From Fischerella sp. PCC 9605 (lineage in GTDB: Bacteria; Cyanobacteriota; Cyanobacteriia; Cyanobacteriales; Nostocaceae), in contig NZ_KI912154.1 of NCBI RefSeq assembly GCF_000517105.1, positions 156,869-220,868 of the forward strand: DNA of 64,000 nt, written 5' to 3'. Under the pieces are notes generated by a model that was not told the DNA's origin, searched no databases, and worked only from the letters and a program-made list of their open reading frames with translations. Positions 54,334 through 62,524 of the stretch are shown one piece after another. Numbering within the stretch: position 1 is the stretch's first letter; each line of letters opens with the position of its first letter. The position numbers and the translations under genes were made by a program.

Positions 54334-55386
54334 ATGCAAATTGAGGTGGAAATCTTTACGGTAAACAAGCGGTTTCCCCTGACTATTAGTCGTGGCACAA
54401 CTGCACAGACAAAGAATGTATGGGTGAAGATTTTCCATGATGGCATCGAAGGCTGGGGAGAAGCATCGCCGTTTAGTGTAGGTAATCATCCGCAGTCAAC
54501 GGCAATAATCAAAGATTTTTTGGAACAAATTACGCCTACTTTACAGGTATTCAACCCGTTGCAGCGGCAGCAAATAGAGCAATTTTTAATCACAGCAAAA
54601 ATTCCTTCCGCAGTTAGGGCAGCATTAGATATGGCACTGCACGACTGGTTGGGAAAGCGCGTCGGTTTACCGCTGTGGCAAATATGGGGGCTGGATAGAA
54701 ATCTGATAGTACCAACTTCGGTGACTATTGGCATTAATTCACCAGAAGGGGCAAGGGCAAGGGTGCGGAATTGGTTGCAATTTGTCGATGTGCGTGTTTT
54801 CAAGGTGAAATTGGGTAGCCCGGATGGTATTGATGCCGATCGCCAAATGTTAATGGCAGTGCGACAAGAAGCACCCACGCAAGAATTGTGCGTTGATGCC
54901 AATGGGGGTTGGAGTTTAGAGGACGCCATCCAAATGTGTAGTTGGCTGGCTGATTTGGGTATAAAGTATGTAGAACAGCCGTTGTCACAAGGTCAGGAGA
55001 AAAGCTTGGCAGAATTAAAAGCGCGATCGCCCCTACCCATTTTTGTTGATGAAAGTTGTTTCACTAGCGCTGATATTCCTCGATTGGCAAATTTTGTCGA
55101 TGGTATTAATATCAAGCTAATGAAATCAGGGGGGTTAAGCGAGGCAATGCGGATGGTACATACAGCCCGTGCTAATGGGTTGCAAGTCATGTTCGGTTGC
55201 TATTCTGACAGTACGCTTCTCAATACGGCTGCGGCACAATTAGCGCCATTAGCTGATTATTTAGATTTAGACAGTCACCTCAATTTAATTGACGACCCCT
55301 TTATCGGGGCATTTGTGCAAGAGGGAAGAGTTTTGCCAAACGATTTACCAGGCTTGGGGGTACAACGCAGTGCGTCTGCCGCTTAA
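54334..55386 (+). CDS. dgcA: Enolase-superfamily racemase/epimerase (DgcA or dipeptide epimerase type)
   Basis: Muconate-lactonising subgroup of the enolase superfamily. N-terminal capping domain with GIEGWGEASPF; barrel residues: KVKLG (catalytic Lys pair), VDANGGW, VEQPLSQG and VDESCF (three metal acids), and INIKLMKSGG (second catalytic Lys). 350 residues. Overlaps by 17 bases with the DUF1611 gene, so translationally coupled. In other bacteria the DgcN-DgcA pair converts D-glutamate by N-acetylation and racemisation; L-Ala-D/L-Glu epimerase is the alternative reading. The name rests mainly on the neighbour. Confidence 0.85.
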   Translation: MQIEVEIFTVNKRFPLTISRGTTAQTKNVWVKIFHDGIEGWGEASPFSVGNHPQSTAIIKDFLEQITPTLQVFNPLQRQQIEQFLITAKIPSAVRAALDMALHDWLGKRVGLPLWQIWGLDRNLIVPTSVTIGINSPEGARARVRNWLQFVDVRVFKVKLGSPDGIDADRQMLMAVRQEAPTQELCVDANGGWSLEDAIQMCSWLADLGIKYVEQPLSQGQEKSLAELKARSPLPIFVDESCFTSADIPRLANFVDGINIKLMKSGGLSEAMRMVHTARANGLQVMFGCYSDSTLLNTAAAQLAPLADYLDLDSHLNLIDDPFIGAFVQEGRVLPNDLPGLGVQRSASAA

Positions 55387-56410
55387 TCAAAGGGTAGCTA
55401 TTTTATTGCATGAGGGAATAAAGGGAACTCGTGGTAAAACTGGGTTATCACTCTTACGTTACAGTGAAGCCCCAATCGTAGTAGTAATTGATCGCGAGTG
55501 CCCAGGAGAATCTTTATCGGCATTAACGGGTATTCAGCGTGATGTACCAATAGTCGCATCAACTACAGCAGCGCTGGAGTACAAACCACAAGTATTAGTA
55601 ATTGGCATTGCCCCCCTAGGTGGTGTTGTGCCAGATGATTATTGGCATGATATCAAGGATGCCCTCGCTGCGGGAATGTCGTTAGTCAATGGTTTGCACG
55701 CACCATTATCAACTCTGCCAGATTTAAAGGCACTTCTGAAACCAGGACAATTGATTTGGGATGTGCGGAAAGAACCGCCTAACTTAGGCATTGCTATTGG
55801 TATTGCCCGTACCCTCCCCTGTCGGCGAGTGTTAACTGTGGGAACCGATATGGCAGTTGGCAAAATGTCAACTAGCTTAGAGTTACATTGGGCATCACGA
55901 CTGCGGGGCTGGCGTTCTAAGTTCTTAGCAACAGGGCAAACTGGCATAATGTTAGAGGGGGATGGTGTGCCATTGGATGCCGTGCGTGTGGACTTTGCCG
56001 CTGGTGCAGTGGAACAGATGGTGATGCGCTATGGCAAAAACTACGACATTCTCCATATAGAAGGACAAGGTTCGTTACTACACCCAAGTTCCACAGCAAC
56101 ACTGCCCTTGATACGCGGTTCCCAACCAACGCAGATGATACTGGTACATCGGGCAGGGCAAACTGAAGTAGTCAATGGTGTGCTAATTCCGCCCTTACCA
56201 GATGTGATCGAGCTTTATGAAACTGTTGCCAGTGCTGCTGGTGCTTTTGGACATGTACCTATCGCAGCGATCGCACTGAACACCCGTCATTTAAACGAAG
56301 CGGAAGCAAAAAAAGCGATCGCTCAAACTGAAACAGAAACTGGGTTGGCTTGTACCGATCCGGTGCGCTTTGGTGCTGGCAGATTGTTAGACGCAGTGAT
56401 GCAGAATTGA
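55370..56410 (+). CDS. dgcN: DUF1611 protein, DgcN family (D-glutamate N-acetyltransferase-like)
   Basis: P-loop-containing family. Starts with GTG 55370 (MRLPLNQRVAILLHEGIKGT) inside the last codons of dgcA, with GGGGG upstream; the longer frame inside dgcA is not used. VIGIAPLGGVVPDDY and VTVGTDMAVGKMSTSLEL-like VGTDMAVGKMSTSLELHW (P-loop GxxxxGK) are visible, then HIEGQGSLLHPSSTATLPLI. 346 residues. Characterised relatives acetylate D-glutamate; here the role is inferred from the pairing with dgcA. Confidence 0.88.
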   Translation: MRLPLNQRVAILLHEGIKGTRGKTGLSLLRYSEAPIVVVIDRECPGESLSALTGIQRDVPIVASTTAALEYKPQVLVIGIAPLGGVVPDDYWHDIKDALAAGMSLVNGLHAPLSTLPDLKALLKPGQLIWDVRKEPPNLGIAIGIARTLPCRRVLTVGTDMAVGKMSTSLELHWASRLRGWRSKFLATGQTGIMLEGDGVPLDAVRVDFAAGAVEQMVMRYGKNYDILHIEGQGSLLHPSSTATLPLIRGSQPTQMILVHRAGQTEVVNGVLIPPLPDVIELYETVASAAGAFGHVPIAAIALNTRHLNEAEAKKAIAQTETETGLACTDPVRFGAGRLLDAVMQN

Positions 56411-56438
56411 GCTATCCAATACCAATTATTGTGCTTAA

Positions 56439-56765
56439 CTAATTTTGATTCACGTTTGCCGAATCAAGAACTGCTTGCAAGCGACTTCTAAATTCTCCTT
56501 TCGGGTGCCCCCCTTTTACTTCACCCAAAATCTGGAATTCTCCTTCTGGTGAATTACAGATAATGTAAGTGGGCCATCCCATTTGTGATTTATCTGGATA
56601 TTGTGTCAAAAGAATCTGACGATACTTGCGGTATGTTGCTGTATCCTGCATTTTCACATCAATAAATTGCAAACCTAATTCCTCAGTCACTTTTTGGTCA
56701 TAGAATGACATTTTGTGGCAGATACCGCAGTCTTCACTAGAGAATTTAATTACAGCTAAAGGCAT
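56439..56765 (-). CDS. Thioredoxin-like protein
   Basis: Thioredoxin fold with active site C13-G-I-C16 in FSSEDCGICHKMSFYD and the cis-Pro region MGWPTYIICNSPEG. Start ATG at 56765 (MPLAVIKFSSEDC), 108 residues; an upstream start adds four codons. It has an atypical active-site dipeptide (GI) and no signal peptide. Cytoplasmic redox role; partner unknown. Convergent with dgcN. Confidence 0.88.
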   Translation of the reverse strand: MPLAVIKFSSEDCGICHKMSFYDQKVTEELGLQFIDVKMQDTATYRKYRQILLTQYPDKSQMGWPTYIICNSPEGEFQILGEVKGGHPKGEFRSRLQAVLDSANVNQN

Positions 56766-57448
56766 GTGGCTTTGCAACTCTCTGAATGTTGATACAGATC
56801 ACTAGCATTACATGGGATATTATGCTAGCACATTAAATACAAAATAAAGAGAAAAAATAGAATTTTTAGTAAAAATCGCAGATAACCTTTATTTATCCTC
56901 ATTTTCAGACGTTACAAAACACTCAGGGAAGCCAATAACTGAAATATTGACACTTCTAAAAAACGATAATATAAATTAATTGACGATTGTAACGAGTTTT
57001 AATTGTTTACATTACACTCAAAGGACATAAAGCCAAAATTTTCTATCGAGATGTGTATTGAAACCAATTGAGAACCGTGATAAAAACAACTTGGTTATCA
57101 GGGTAAAGCGGGAAAAGCTGTACAGATACAACAGGAGTAACATTAAGGACAAATTGCCAATTTGCCAGATAGTTAGTATTAGATATGCCAATATGGCTCA
57201 TTTTTATCGAAATTTAGGTTAAAAATAATTTAATGAGAGTCTCAAAATGAACTTCTGCTTATCCCTTACTCTTAATTTTCAATGCTAGTTACCACAACGG
57301 CTATAACAGGCGCAAGGCTATTTAATACCGATGGGAGACTGGCGATTTCCCCTTTACCCTTCCTTAGCTTCTACTTTATGTGGTCTTAAATTAATCTCTG
57401 TACCATTGATCAATTTTCGTAAAGGTGGGTTATGATCTGGTTTTCTAC
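56766..57448. other. Intergenic before the NsiR1 array
   Basis: About 680 AT-rich bases. There is CTAGCAT...ATGCTAG pairing near 56804-56827, and near 57100 TTATCAGGGT resembles part of the NsiR1 unit without its flanks, perhaps a decayed copy. No gene supported. Confidence 0.4.
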
Positions 57449-57509
57449 AAAAAAATCCCCTCGTAGCCGACAGCTAGTAAGGGGAGTCTGTTATCAGGGT
57501 GCATCTACC
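57449..57509 (-). ncRNA. nsiR1: NsiR1 copy 1
   Basis: Read on the minus strand: 5' GGTAGATGCACCCTGATAAC, then a hairpin whose stem is CTCCCC with GGGGA and loop containing TAGCTGTCGGCTA, then seven T. About 61 nt. A TCCGGA at 57540-57545 ends 31 bases before the 5' end, at the -35 position. This fits the heterocyst-specific NsiR1 of Anabaena, transcribed from tandem repeats upstream of hetF. Confidence 0.85.
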
Positions 57510-57587
57510 ATTTCTATGTTCTCAGACAAATCAGTATGTTCCGGATAAATTTGCAAAAAGATTTTGGATGTTTGTTTGTTTTTGTAC

Positions 57588-57648
57588 AAAAAAATCCCCT
57601 CGTAGCCGGCAGCTATTAAGGGGAGTCTGTTATCAGGGTGCATCTACC
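57588..57648 (-). ncRNA. nsiR1: NsiR1 copy 2
   Basis: Same 5' block and terminator as copy 1; the loop differs (TAATAGCTGCCGGCTACG). TCCGGA at 57679-57684, again 31 bases upstream of the 5' end. Repeat period from copy 1 is 139. Confidence 0.85.
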
Positions 57649-57726
57649 ATTTCTATGTTCTCAGACAAATCAGTATGTTCCGGATAAATTTGCAGAAAGA
57701 TTTTGGATGTTTGTTTGTTTTTGTAC

Positions 57727-57788
57727 AAAAAAAATCCCCTCGTAGCCGACAGCTAGTAAGGGGAGTCTGTTATCAGGGTGCATCTACC
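57727..57788 (-). ncRNA. nsiR1: NsiR1 copy 3
   Basis: Loop identical to copy 1 (TACTAGCTGTCGGCTACG), one extra T in the 3' run. TCCGGA at 57819-57824. Confidence 0.85.
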
Positions 57789-57862
57789 ATTTCTATGTTC
57801 TCAGACAAATCAGTATGTTCCGGATAAATTTGCAAAAAGATTTTGGATGTTTGTTTCTGTAC

Positions 57863-57923
57863 AAAAAAATCCCCTCGTAGCCGGCAGCTATTAAGGGGAG
57901 TCTGTTATCAGGGTGCATCTACC
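57863..57923 (-). ncRNA. nsiR1: NsiR1 copy 4
   Basis: Loop identical to copy 2. TCCGGA at 57954-57959. The promoter-proximal bases differ slightly from copies 1-3 (TATTGAAACATGGAAATGG on the minus strand). Confidence 0.85.
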
Positions 57924-57996
57924 ATTTCCATGTTTCAATATAAATCAGTATGTTCCGGATAAATTTGCGAGAATGGGGATAAATTATGAAAATAAT

Positions 57997-58057
57997 AAAA
58001 AAATCCCTCAGCAGCAAATCATCAACAAGGGGAGTAAGTTATCTGATTACATCTACC
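57997..58057 (-). ncRNA. nsiR1: NsiR1 copy 5, diverged
   Basis: Keeps 5' GGTAGATG, the CTCCCC...GGGA stem and a seven-T run, but the loop is new (TTGTTGATGATTTGCTGCTG). The -35 element is TCCGGC (58088-58093), still 31 bases upstream. Confidence 0.75.
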
Positions 58058-58220
58058 AGTCCTGTGTTTTAGAATAAACCAGCACATGCCGGATAGACTT
58101 TTCCAAAAGTCGCGATGAGAAGTATTTTCCCACTCTAGGGGAAATAGCCCATAGACATGCAGCAACTGCACTGAACAGTAGAGTTCTGCAATGTAGTAGG
58201 AAGCTTCAGTTTTCGCCATT

Positions 58221-58375
58221 TCGGTGCTGGCTGTTGGGTATTGGGTACTGGGTATTGGGTACTGGGTATTGGGTATTGGGTACTGGGTATTGGGTATTGG
58301 GGATTGGATACTAGGTTCCTAATCTCTATTCCCCAGTCCCTAATCCCTAGTCACCAGTTCCTAGTTCTCAGTCCC
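58221..58375. repeat. GGGTATT heptad block inside the NsiR1 array
   Basis: GGGTATTGGGTACTGGGTAT repeated several times, then TCCCCAGTCCCTAATCCCTA in inverted sense. It separates copies 5 and 6 and breaks the array period. Confidence 0.85.
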
Positions 58376-58411
58376 CTTTAATCAAGCAGTTACGATCAAA
58401 GTAATCAAAAT

Positions 58412-58469
58412 AAAAAAACCTAGTGGTTAGCAGCCAACAAGGGAAGTAATTTATCAGGGTACATCTACC
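58412..58469 (-). ncRNA. nsiR1: NsiR1 copy 6, diverged
   Basis: 5' GGTAGATGTACCCTGATAAA, weaker stem with CCCTTGTTGG and CCACTAGG, then seven T. The upstream box is TCCTGA (58501-58506), 32 bases from the 5' end. Activity is uncertain. Confidence 0.65.
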
Positions 58470-58547
58470 AAATTAAGTCTTCTGAGTGTAATCATTATTC
58501 TCAGGAGAAATTTTGGTGAATAGGAGCTATTTTTTTGGTAAAAATAG

Positions 58548-58606
58548 AAAAAACCCCCAGTGGATACTAGCCAAGCCAGGGATCTGAATATCATGGTGCA
58601 TTTACC
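58548..58606 (-). ncRNA. nsiR1: NsiR1 copy 7, diverged
   Basis: 5' GGTAAATGCACCATGATATT, then CCCTGGCTTGGC...CTGGGGG hairpin and TTTTTT. A perfect TCCGGA (58637-58642) lies 31 bases upstream. Closest clear copy to hetF, so its promoter and transcript could overlap the hetF leader. Confidence 0.7.
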
Positions 58607-58675
58607 AATAAGAATGTTCTAGAAAAGCCAAGATAATCCGGATTAAAGTGGTAGATGTCGCTTGGCGGCAAAACA

Positions 58676-58731
58676 GCTCAAATCAGAAACATCTGAGTTG
58701 CAAGATGCATCTAAATGTATCAGAAGAAGCG
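58676..58731 (-). ncRNA. Possible NsiR1-like copy 8 in the hetF leader
   Basis: TCCGGT on the minus strand (58762-58767) would place a 5' end near 58731; the transcript would contain AGATGCATCTTGCAACTCAG and a CTCA...TGAG hairpin before CTGTTTT. The 5' GGTAGATG block is not in the expected place. In Anabaena one NsiR1 copy is antisense to the hetF leader, which makes this position of interest. Confidence 0.3.
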
Positions 58732-58787
58732 AAACATCGACTTGAAACTTTCGCGTTTCAAACCGGATATAGGAAACAGGAGAAATT

Positions 58788-61283
58788 GTGACCCAGGAAT
58801 TTCACATTTCCGTAACCCCAGTAGGGCAAAATGACTACTTGGTGCGGACGGAACAAGTCGCGCCTGGGGTGCCATTGGCAGAAGAACTGGTGACTTGGCC
58901 CGTAGCTGATTGGTTGACGGCTGCTGGACATTTAATGAATGACCCGTTGAAGTTAGTGTTGCAGGGGGATGCGATCGCGCGAAACTCTGTGAACTTGGTA
59001 GCTTTAGGTCAGCAATTTTATAACGCGCTGTTTCAAGGCACTCTCAGAGATAGTTGGATGACTGCCCAAGGTATTGCTCAAAATCGCCAACAGGTACTAC
59101 GCCTGCGTTTGGGATTGAAAGATACCAGGTTGGCACGTTTACCTTGGGAAGTAATGCATGCAGGTGATCGCCCAGTTGCGACAGGACCTTATATTGCTTT
59201 TTCTCGCTACCAAAGTGGAATTGGGGGGACATCTCGTCTACCATCAGCAATGTCGATGCCGTTGGAAGAAGATGGGATTAAAGTGTTGATGGTGATCGCT
59301 TCCCCCACCGATCAAGTTCGTCTGCATCTACTTGCAGAAGAAGCTGAAAAACTGCGAGATTTGCTAAACATTCAGTCACCACACGGTACTGGAATTGAAC
59401 TCTCCGTACTAGAACAACCAGGACGGGAGGAATTAACGCAAGCCCTAGAACAGGGAAGATATCACGTTCTCCACTACTCTGGTCATAGTAATGTCGGGCC
59501 GAATGGCGGCGAAATTTATCTGGTCAGTAGCAGAACCGGTTTGACCGAAACCCTGACTGGTGACGATTTAGCAGGCTTGCTTGTCAATAATAATATCCAA
59601 ATGGCTGTGTTTAACTCCTGCTTGGGAGCATACGCAGCAACCTCTGACGAAAACGAGGAGACGGGCGAACGTAACTTAACAGAAAGCTTGGTGAAGCGGG
59701 GCATCAGAAGCGTTTTGGCTATGTCAGAACGCATTCCCGATCAAGTCGCACTAACACTGACACAATTTTTTTACCACAACCTTTCCCAGGGATACCCTGT
59801 GGATATGTGTGTTAGTCGGGTACGCCAGGGATTAATTACTACCTATGGTTCGCACCAGATGTACTGGGCGCTACCAATATTATATCTACACCCCGAGTTT
59901 GACGGTTTTCTCAACCCAGGAGTTTATCTACCCGAAAGTACACAGCCATACAGCGAGTATAATTCAACTTTAACTACAACACCAGCAAGATATCCAGCGA
60001 CAGCAGATGATACCAACATGCCTTTACCCATCGACGATATGATGGCTTCGGGTATGACGCAGGTTTCTTCTGAGTCAGACTGGTTGGGTGAAGATACTTG
60101 GGGCGATTTGGTAGATGAAATAGAGTACGATGACCCAAGCTATGCAGAAGATTCTGCATTCGTTTCGGATCTGTTTAGCCAGCTAGGTAGCCCAAAAGTT
60201 CCCAACGAGCAAACTTCAATGACTGCGGAACTAGTAAATCAAGATAGAGAGGATAATCTTCACAATACAGAAGATATGGTTTCGCTGTGGAGTCAATTTC
60301 CACCAGATGCAGAGAGCAAGCAAATTGGGCCAGCACAAGATGAACTAGCCGTTGATGATAGTTTTGGCATAGACTGGCAAAGTACTTTACCTTCATCAAC
60401 TGAAATTACTCTATCTCGAAAAGCGGCTTCCAAACGACGCGCTAGACGACAGTTTTGGTCTAAAGTTAGCGTTGTCGGATTTAGTACAATCGCAGTGGTT
60501 GTCGGTTTGAATTGGTGGTGGCAAAATCAAAGAGTGTCAAGACGATCTGATATACCAGTAGTTTCTACCGAGTCTCCACCCGGGCAAAACACTCCACAAA
60601 TCAATCTAAAAACCGATGCAACCGGAATTATCACTGCCTACGCTAGCGAAAAATTGAGCAGTGGTGAATTGCAAAATGGGCTGTTAGCAGTAGAAGAACT
60701 TCTTAATCGTAATGCTCTTCCTAATGCTAAGGTGGCCCTGGATTTTGTTCTCCAGCAGCATTTGAGCGATCCGCTTGTAAACTTTTTGAAAGGGCGGTTA
60801 GCGTGGCAAGCTGTCCAAACAGGGGACAAAACATTTAGCATCGATGATGCTCGTCGTTACTGGGAAAATGCCGCAAAAGCCAAACCAGATTCGCTTTTAT
60901 ATTCTAATGCTTTAGGTTTTGCTTATTATGTAGAAGGTAATCTCAATCGCGCTAACGATTCTTGGTTCAAGGCTTTGAATTCAGCGGTCAGACAGCATAA
61001 TCTATCTGCCAATTCCGCAGGATTACCGAAACCCAAGGAAGTAACCCAAGATACTTTAACAGCTTATGCAGGCTTAGCGATCGGGCTATATAAATCTTCA
61101 CATCATCAACCAAATGCTAAACGAGAGCAATATTTAAATGAAGCAATTAAGTTGCGGCAAATGGTAATAAAAGACGATCCAGTCAATTTTCAAATGGATC
61201 AATTGGCTAATAATTGGCTATGGCCAGAGGAGGCAATTAAAGATTGGAAATCTCTTCTCCAAGTAAATAGAGAAGTAAATTAA
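58788..61283 (+). CDS. hetF: HetF, CHAT-domain heterocyst differentiation protein
   Basis: Caspase-like protein required for heterocyst development and HetR turnover in Anabaena. CHAT protease domain about residues 165-375: His233 in HVLHYSGHSNVG and Cys278 in AVFNSCLGAYAA form the dyad. It is followed by LVKRGIRSVLAMSERIPDQV and SHQMYWALPILYLHPEFDG. A disordered acidic region spans 390-540; then one membrane helix about 560-576 (VSVVGFSTIAVVVGLNWWW) and a C-terminal domain with TPR-like helices. 831 residues. GTG start at 58788 after AACAGGAGAAATT. Upstream lies the NsiR1 array on the opposite strand. Confidence 0.95.
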   Translation: MTQEFHISVTPVGQNDYLVRTEQVAPGVPLAEELVTWPVADWLTAAGHLMNDPLKLVLQGDAIARNSVNLVALGQQFYNALFQGTLRDSWMTAQGIAQNRQQVLRLRLGLKDTRLARLPWEVMHAGDRPVATGPYIAFSRYQSGIGGTSRLPSAMSMPLEEDGIKVLMVIASPTDQVRLHLLAEEAEKLRDLLNIQSPHGTGIELSVLEQPGREELTQALEQGRYHVLHYSGHSNVGPNGGEIYLVSSRTGLTETLTGDDLAGLLVNNNIQMAVFNSCLGAYAATSDENEETGERNLTESLVKRGIRSVLAMSERIPDQVALTLTQFFYHNLSQGYPVDMCVSRVRQGLITTYGSHQMYWALPILYLHPEFDGFLNPGVYLPESTQPYSEYNSTLTTTPARYPATADDTNMPLPIDDMMASGMTQVSSESDWLGEDTWGDLVDEIEYDDPSYAEDSAFVSDLFSQLGSPKVPNEQTSMTAELVNQDREDNLHNTEDMVSLWSQFPPDAESKQIGPAQDELAVDDSFGIDWQSTLPSSTEITLSRKAASKRRARRQFWSKVSVVGFSTIAVVVGLNWWWQNQRVSRRSDIPVVSTESPPGQNTPQINLKTDATGIITAYASEKLSSGELQNGLLAVEELLNRNALPNAKVALDFVLQQHLSDPLVNFLKGRLAWQAVQTGDKTFSIDDARRYWENAAKAKPDSLLYSNALGFAYYVEGNLNRANDSWFKALNSAVRQHNLSANSAGLPKPKEVTQDTLTAYAGLAIGLYKSSHHQPNAKREQYLNEAIKLRQMVIKDDPVNFQMDQLANNWLWPEEAIKDWKSLLQVNREVN

Positions 61284-61434
61284 AAGTTACAAATATTTTG
61301 GTTATGCTTGACGTTGGGTTTTTATTAGTGGCAAGACTCTCTGTAGGCGATCGCTTTTAATTCTTGACCACACTTGATATGCAATTTTTCTCAAATTTTG
61401 TGAGGCGGGCATTTTGCCCGTCTAGTAATCAATA
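61284..61434. other. Downstream of hetF, hairpin repeat
   Basis: Contains GCGGGCATTTTGCCCGT (61405-61421), a short strong hairpin of the GCGGGCA type that is common between cyanobacterial genes; possible hetF terminator without a T-run. Confidence 0.5.
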
Positions 61435-61707
61435 TTTAAACTGAACTTCCCCCCAATAAAAGTTTAGCTATTGACCTGAGCGACTTTCAACGTTTTTTGA
61501 ATCGCTGTTACTGGGTACAATTGTCAAAGGGGCGTATGCGTTGTGAACTTGAGGCGTTGAGCCCCGATTTTTAGCTTACCCTAATTGTACCAATAGTTCC
61601 AGGGCTTACATGGGTACACTAATATTTGCGTTAAACGCCAAATCGATTCCGGGGCAAGGGTTTAAGGGCTGTTTAGTACATTTGCACGGGGGGAAGTTGA
61701 GTTTAAA
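61435..61707. mobile_element. MITE-like element with 20-bp terminal inverted repeats
   Basis: Left end TTTAAACTGAACTTCCCCCC (61435-61454) and right end GGGGGGAAGTTGAGTTTAAA (61688-61707) match in 19 of 20 positions. Length 273 bases, no transposase. Inside there is a second inverted pair GGTACAATT / AATTGTACC. The right end overlaps the last codons of the GatD-like gene and provides its stop. No target duplication was clear. Confidence 0.65.
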
Positions 61708-62524
61708 CTTTAGCCGCAGCAGGTGTTGGAAGATTAACTTTCAAGCGCTTCAACATTACTTCCCGTGCTTGCATTGCCAAAGTCTCATTTATAGGTGACA
61801 GCGTAATCGGCTGTTGATACTTTAACCGTAACGCTGTTTGAATTAACCAATCTGCAACGAAAGGATTTTTTGGTAATAGGGGACCGTGGGAATAGGTAGC
61901 AATGGCATTTTGATAAAATGCTCCTTCCGTGCCATCTTCACCATTATTGCCCAGACCATACACCACGCGTCCCAGTGCTTCTACTTTTCCTAGCTTTGTG
62001 CGTCCGCCGTGATTTTCAAATCCAATTAAATAAGGTGTAGCACCATTAAGCATCTCTTTGAGATCCTGCACCAGACGAGTAGCTGTGACTTCTACAACCA
62101 AGTTACCAATACAGCGCCGAACATTTTCCCCTGGATGCACTGATACCATATCTAATATGCCCAAACCTTGAATGCGCTGCCCAACCCCTGGTTCATAATA
62201 GTGTCCCAAAAGTTGTGGTGAACCACAGGTAAACACTCCAGGTGTACCATTTTCTATTTTTTCGCGCATTGCTTCGGCTTTTGCACCTTGCAAATCACGC
62301 ATAACAATTTCTTGCTGACGGTCTTGTGCACCACCTCCGACTATTAAATCTACTGATTTAATATCATCTGCTGTAGCGTTTTGATCTAGGGGCAGTACGT
62401 TAACATAGTATCTCCGCCACTGACAACGACGTTCTAGAACGATGACATTACCACGGTCTCCATAAGTACTCATCAGTGTCGGATACAACCAACCTACTAT
62501 TAATTCAAATTGTTGATTACTCAT
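61703..62524 (-). CDS. gatD: GatD-like class I glutamine amidotransferase
   Basis: CobB/CobQ-type glutaminase. Family motifs: VGWLYPTLMSTYGDRGNVIV at the N-terminus, GGGAQDRQQ, nucleophile Cys100 in FTCGSPQLLGHYY, ENHGGRT and His213 in YSHGPLLPKNP. 273 residues. Matches GatD, which with MurT amidates D-Glu of lipid II to isoglutamine; MurT is not adjacent in the window, so the pairing is inferred. C-terminal residues PTPAAAKV run into the inverted-repeat element. Confidence 0.87.
   Translation of the reverse strand: MSNQQFELIVGWLYPTLMSTYGDRGNVIVLERRCQWRRYYVNVLPLDQNATADDIKSVDLIVGGGAQDRQQEIVMRDLQGAKAEAMREKIENGTPGVFTCGSPQLLGHYYEPGVGQRIQGLGILDMVSVHPGENVRRCIGNLVVEVTATRLVQDLKEMLNGATPYLIGFENHGGRTKLGKVEALGRVVYGLGNNGEDGTEGAFYQNAIATYSHGPLLPKNPFVADWLIQTALRLKYQQPITLSPINETLAMQAREVMLKRLKVNLPTPAAAKV

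Noticed and set aside
54486..54929. 147-residue minus-strand frame
   Set aside because: It is antisense to dgcA, which has full family motifs; composition is that of a shadow frame.
57449..57960. CRISPR-like array
   Set aside because: Units are 135-140 bases, spacers are as conserved as the repeats, and each unit has promoter and terminator features. It fits tandem small RNA genes.
57446..57960. NsiR1 on the plus strand
   Set aside because: TCCGGA reads the same on both strands, but on the plus strand the unit would start with an A-run and have no T-run after the hairpin. The minus strand gives a complete terminator.
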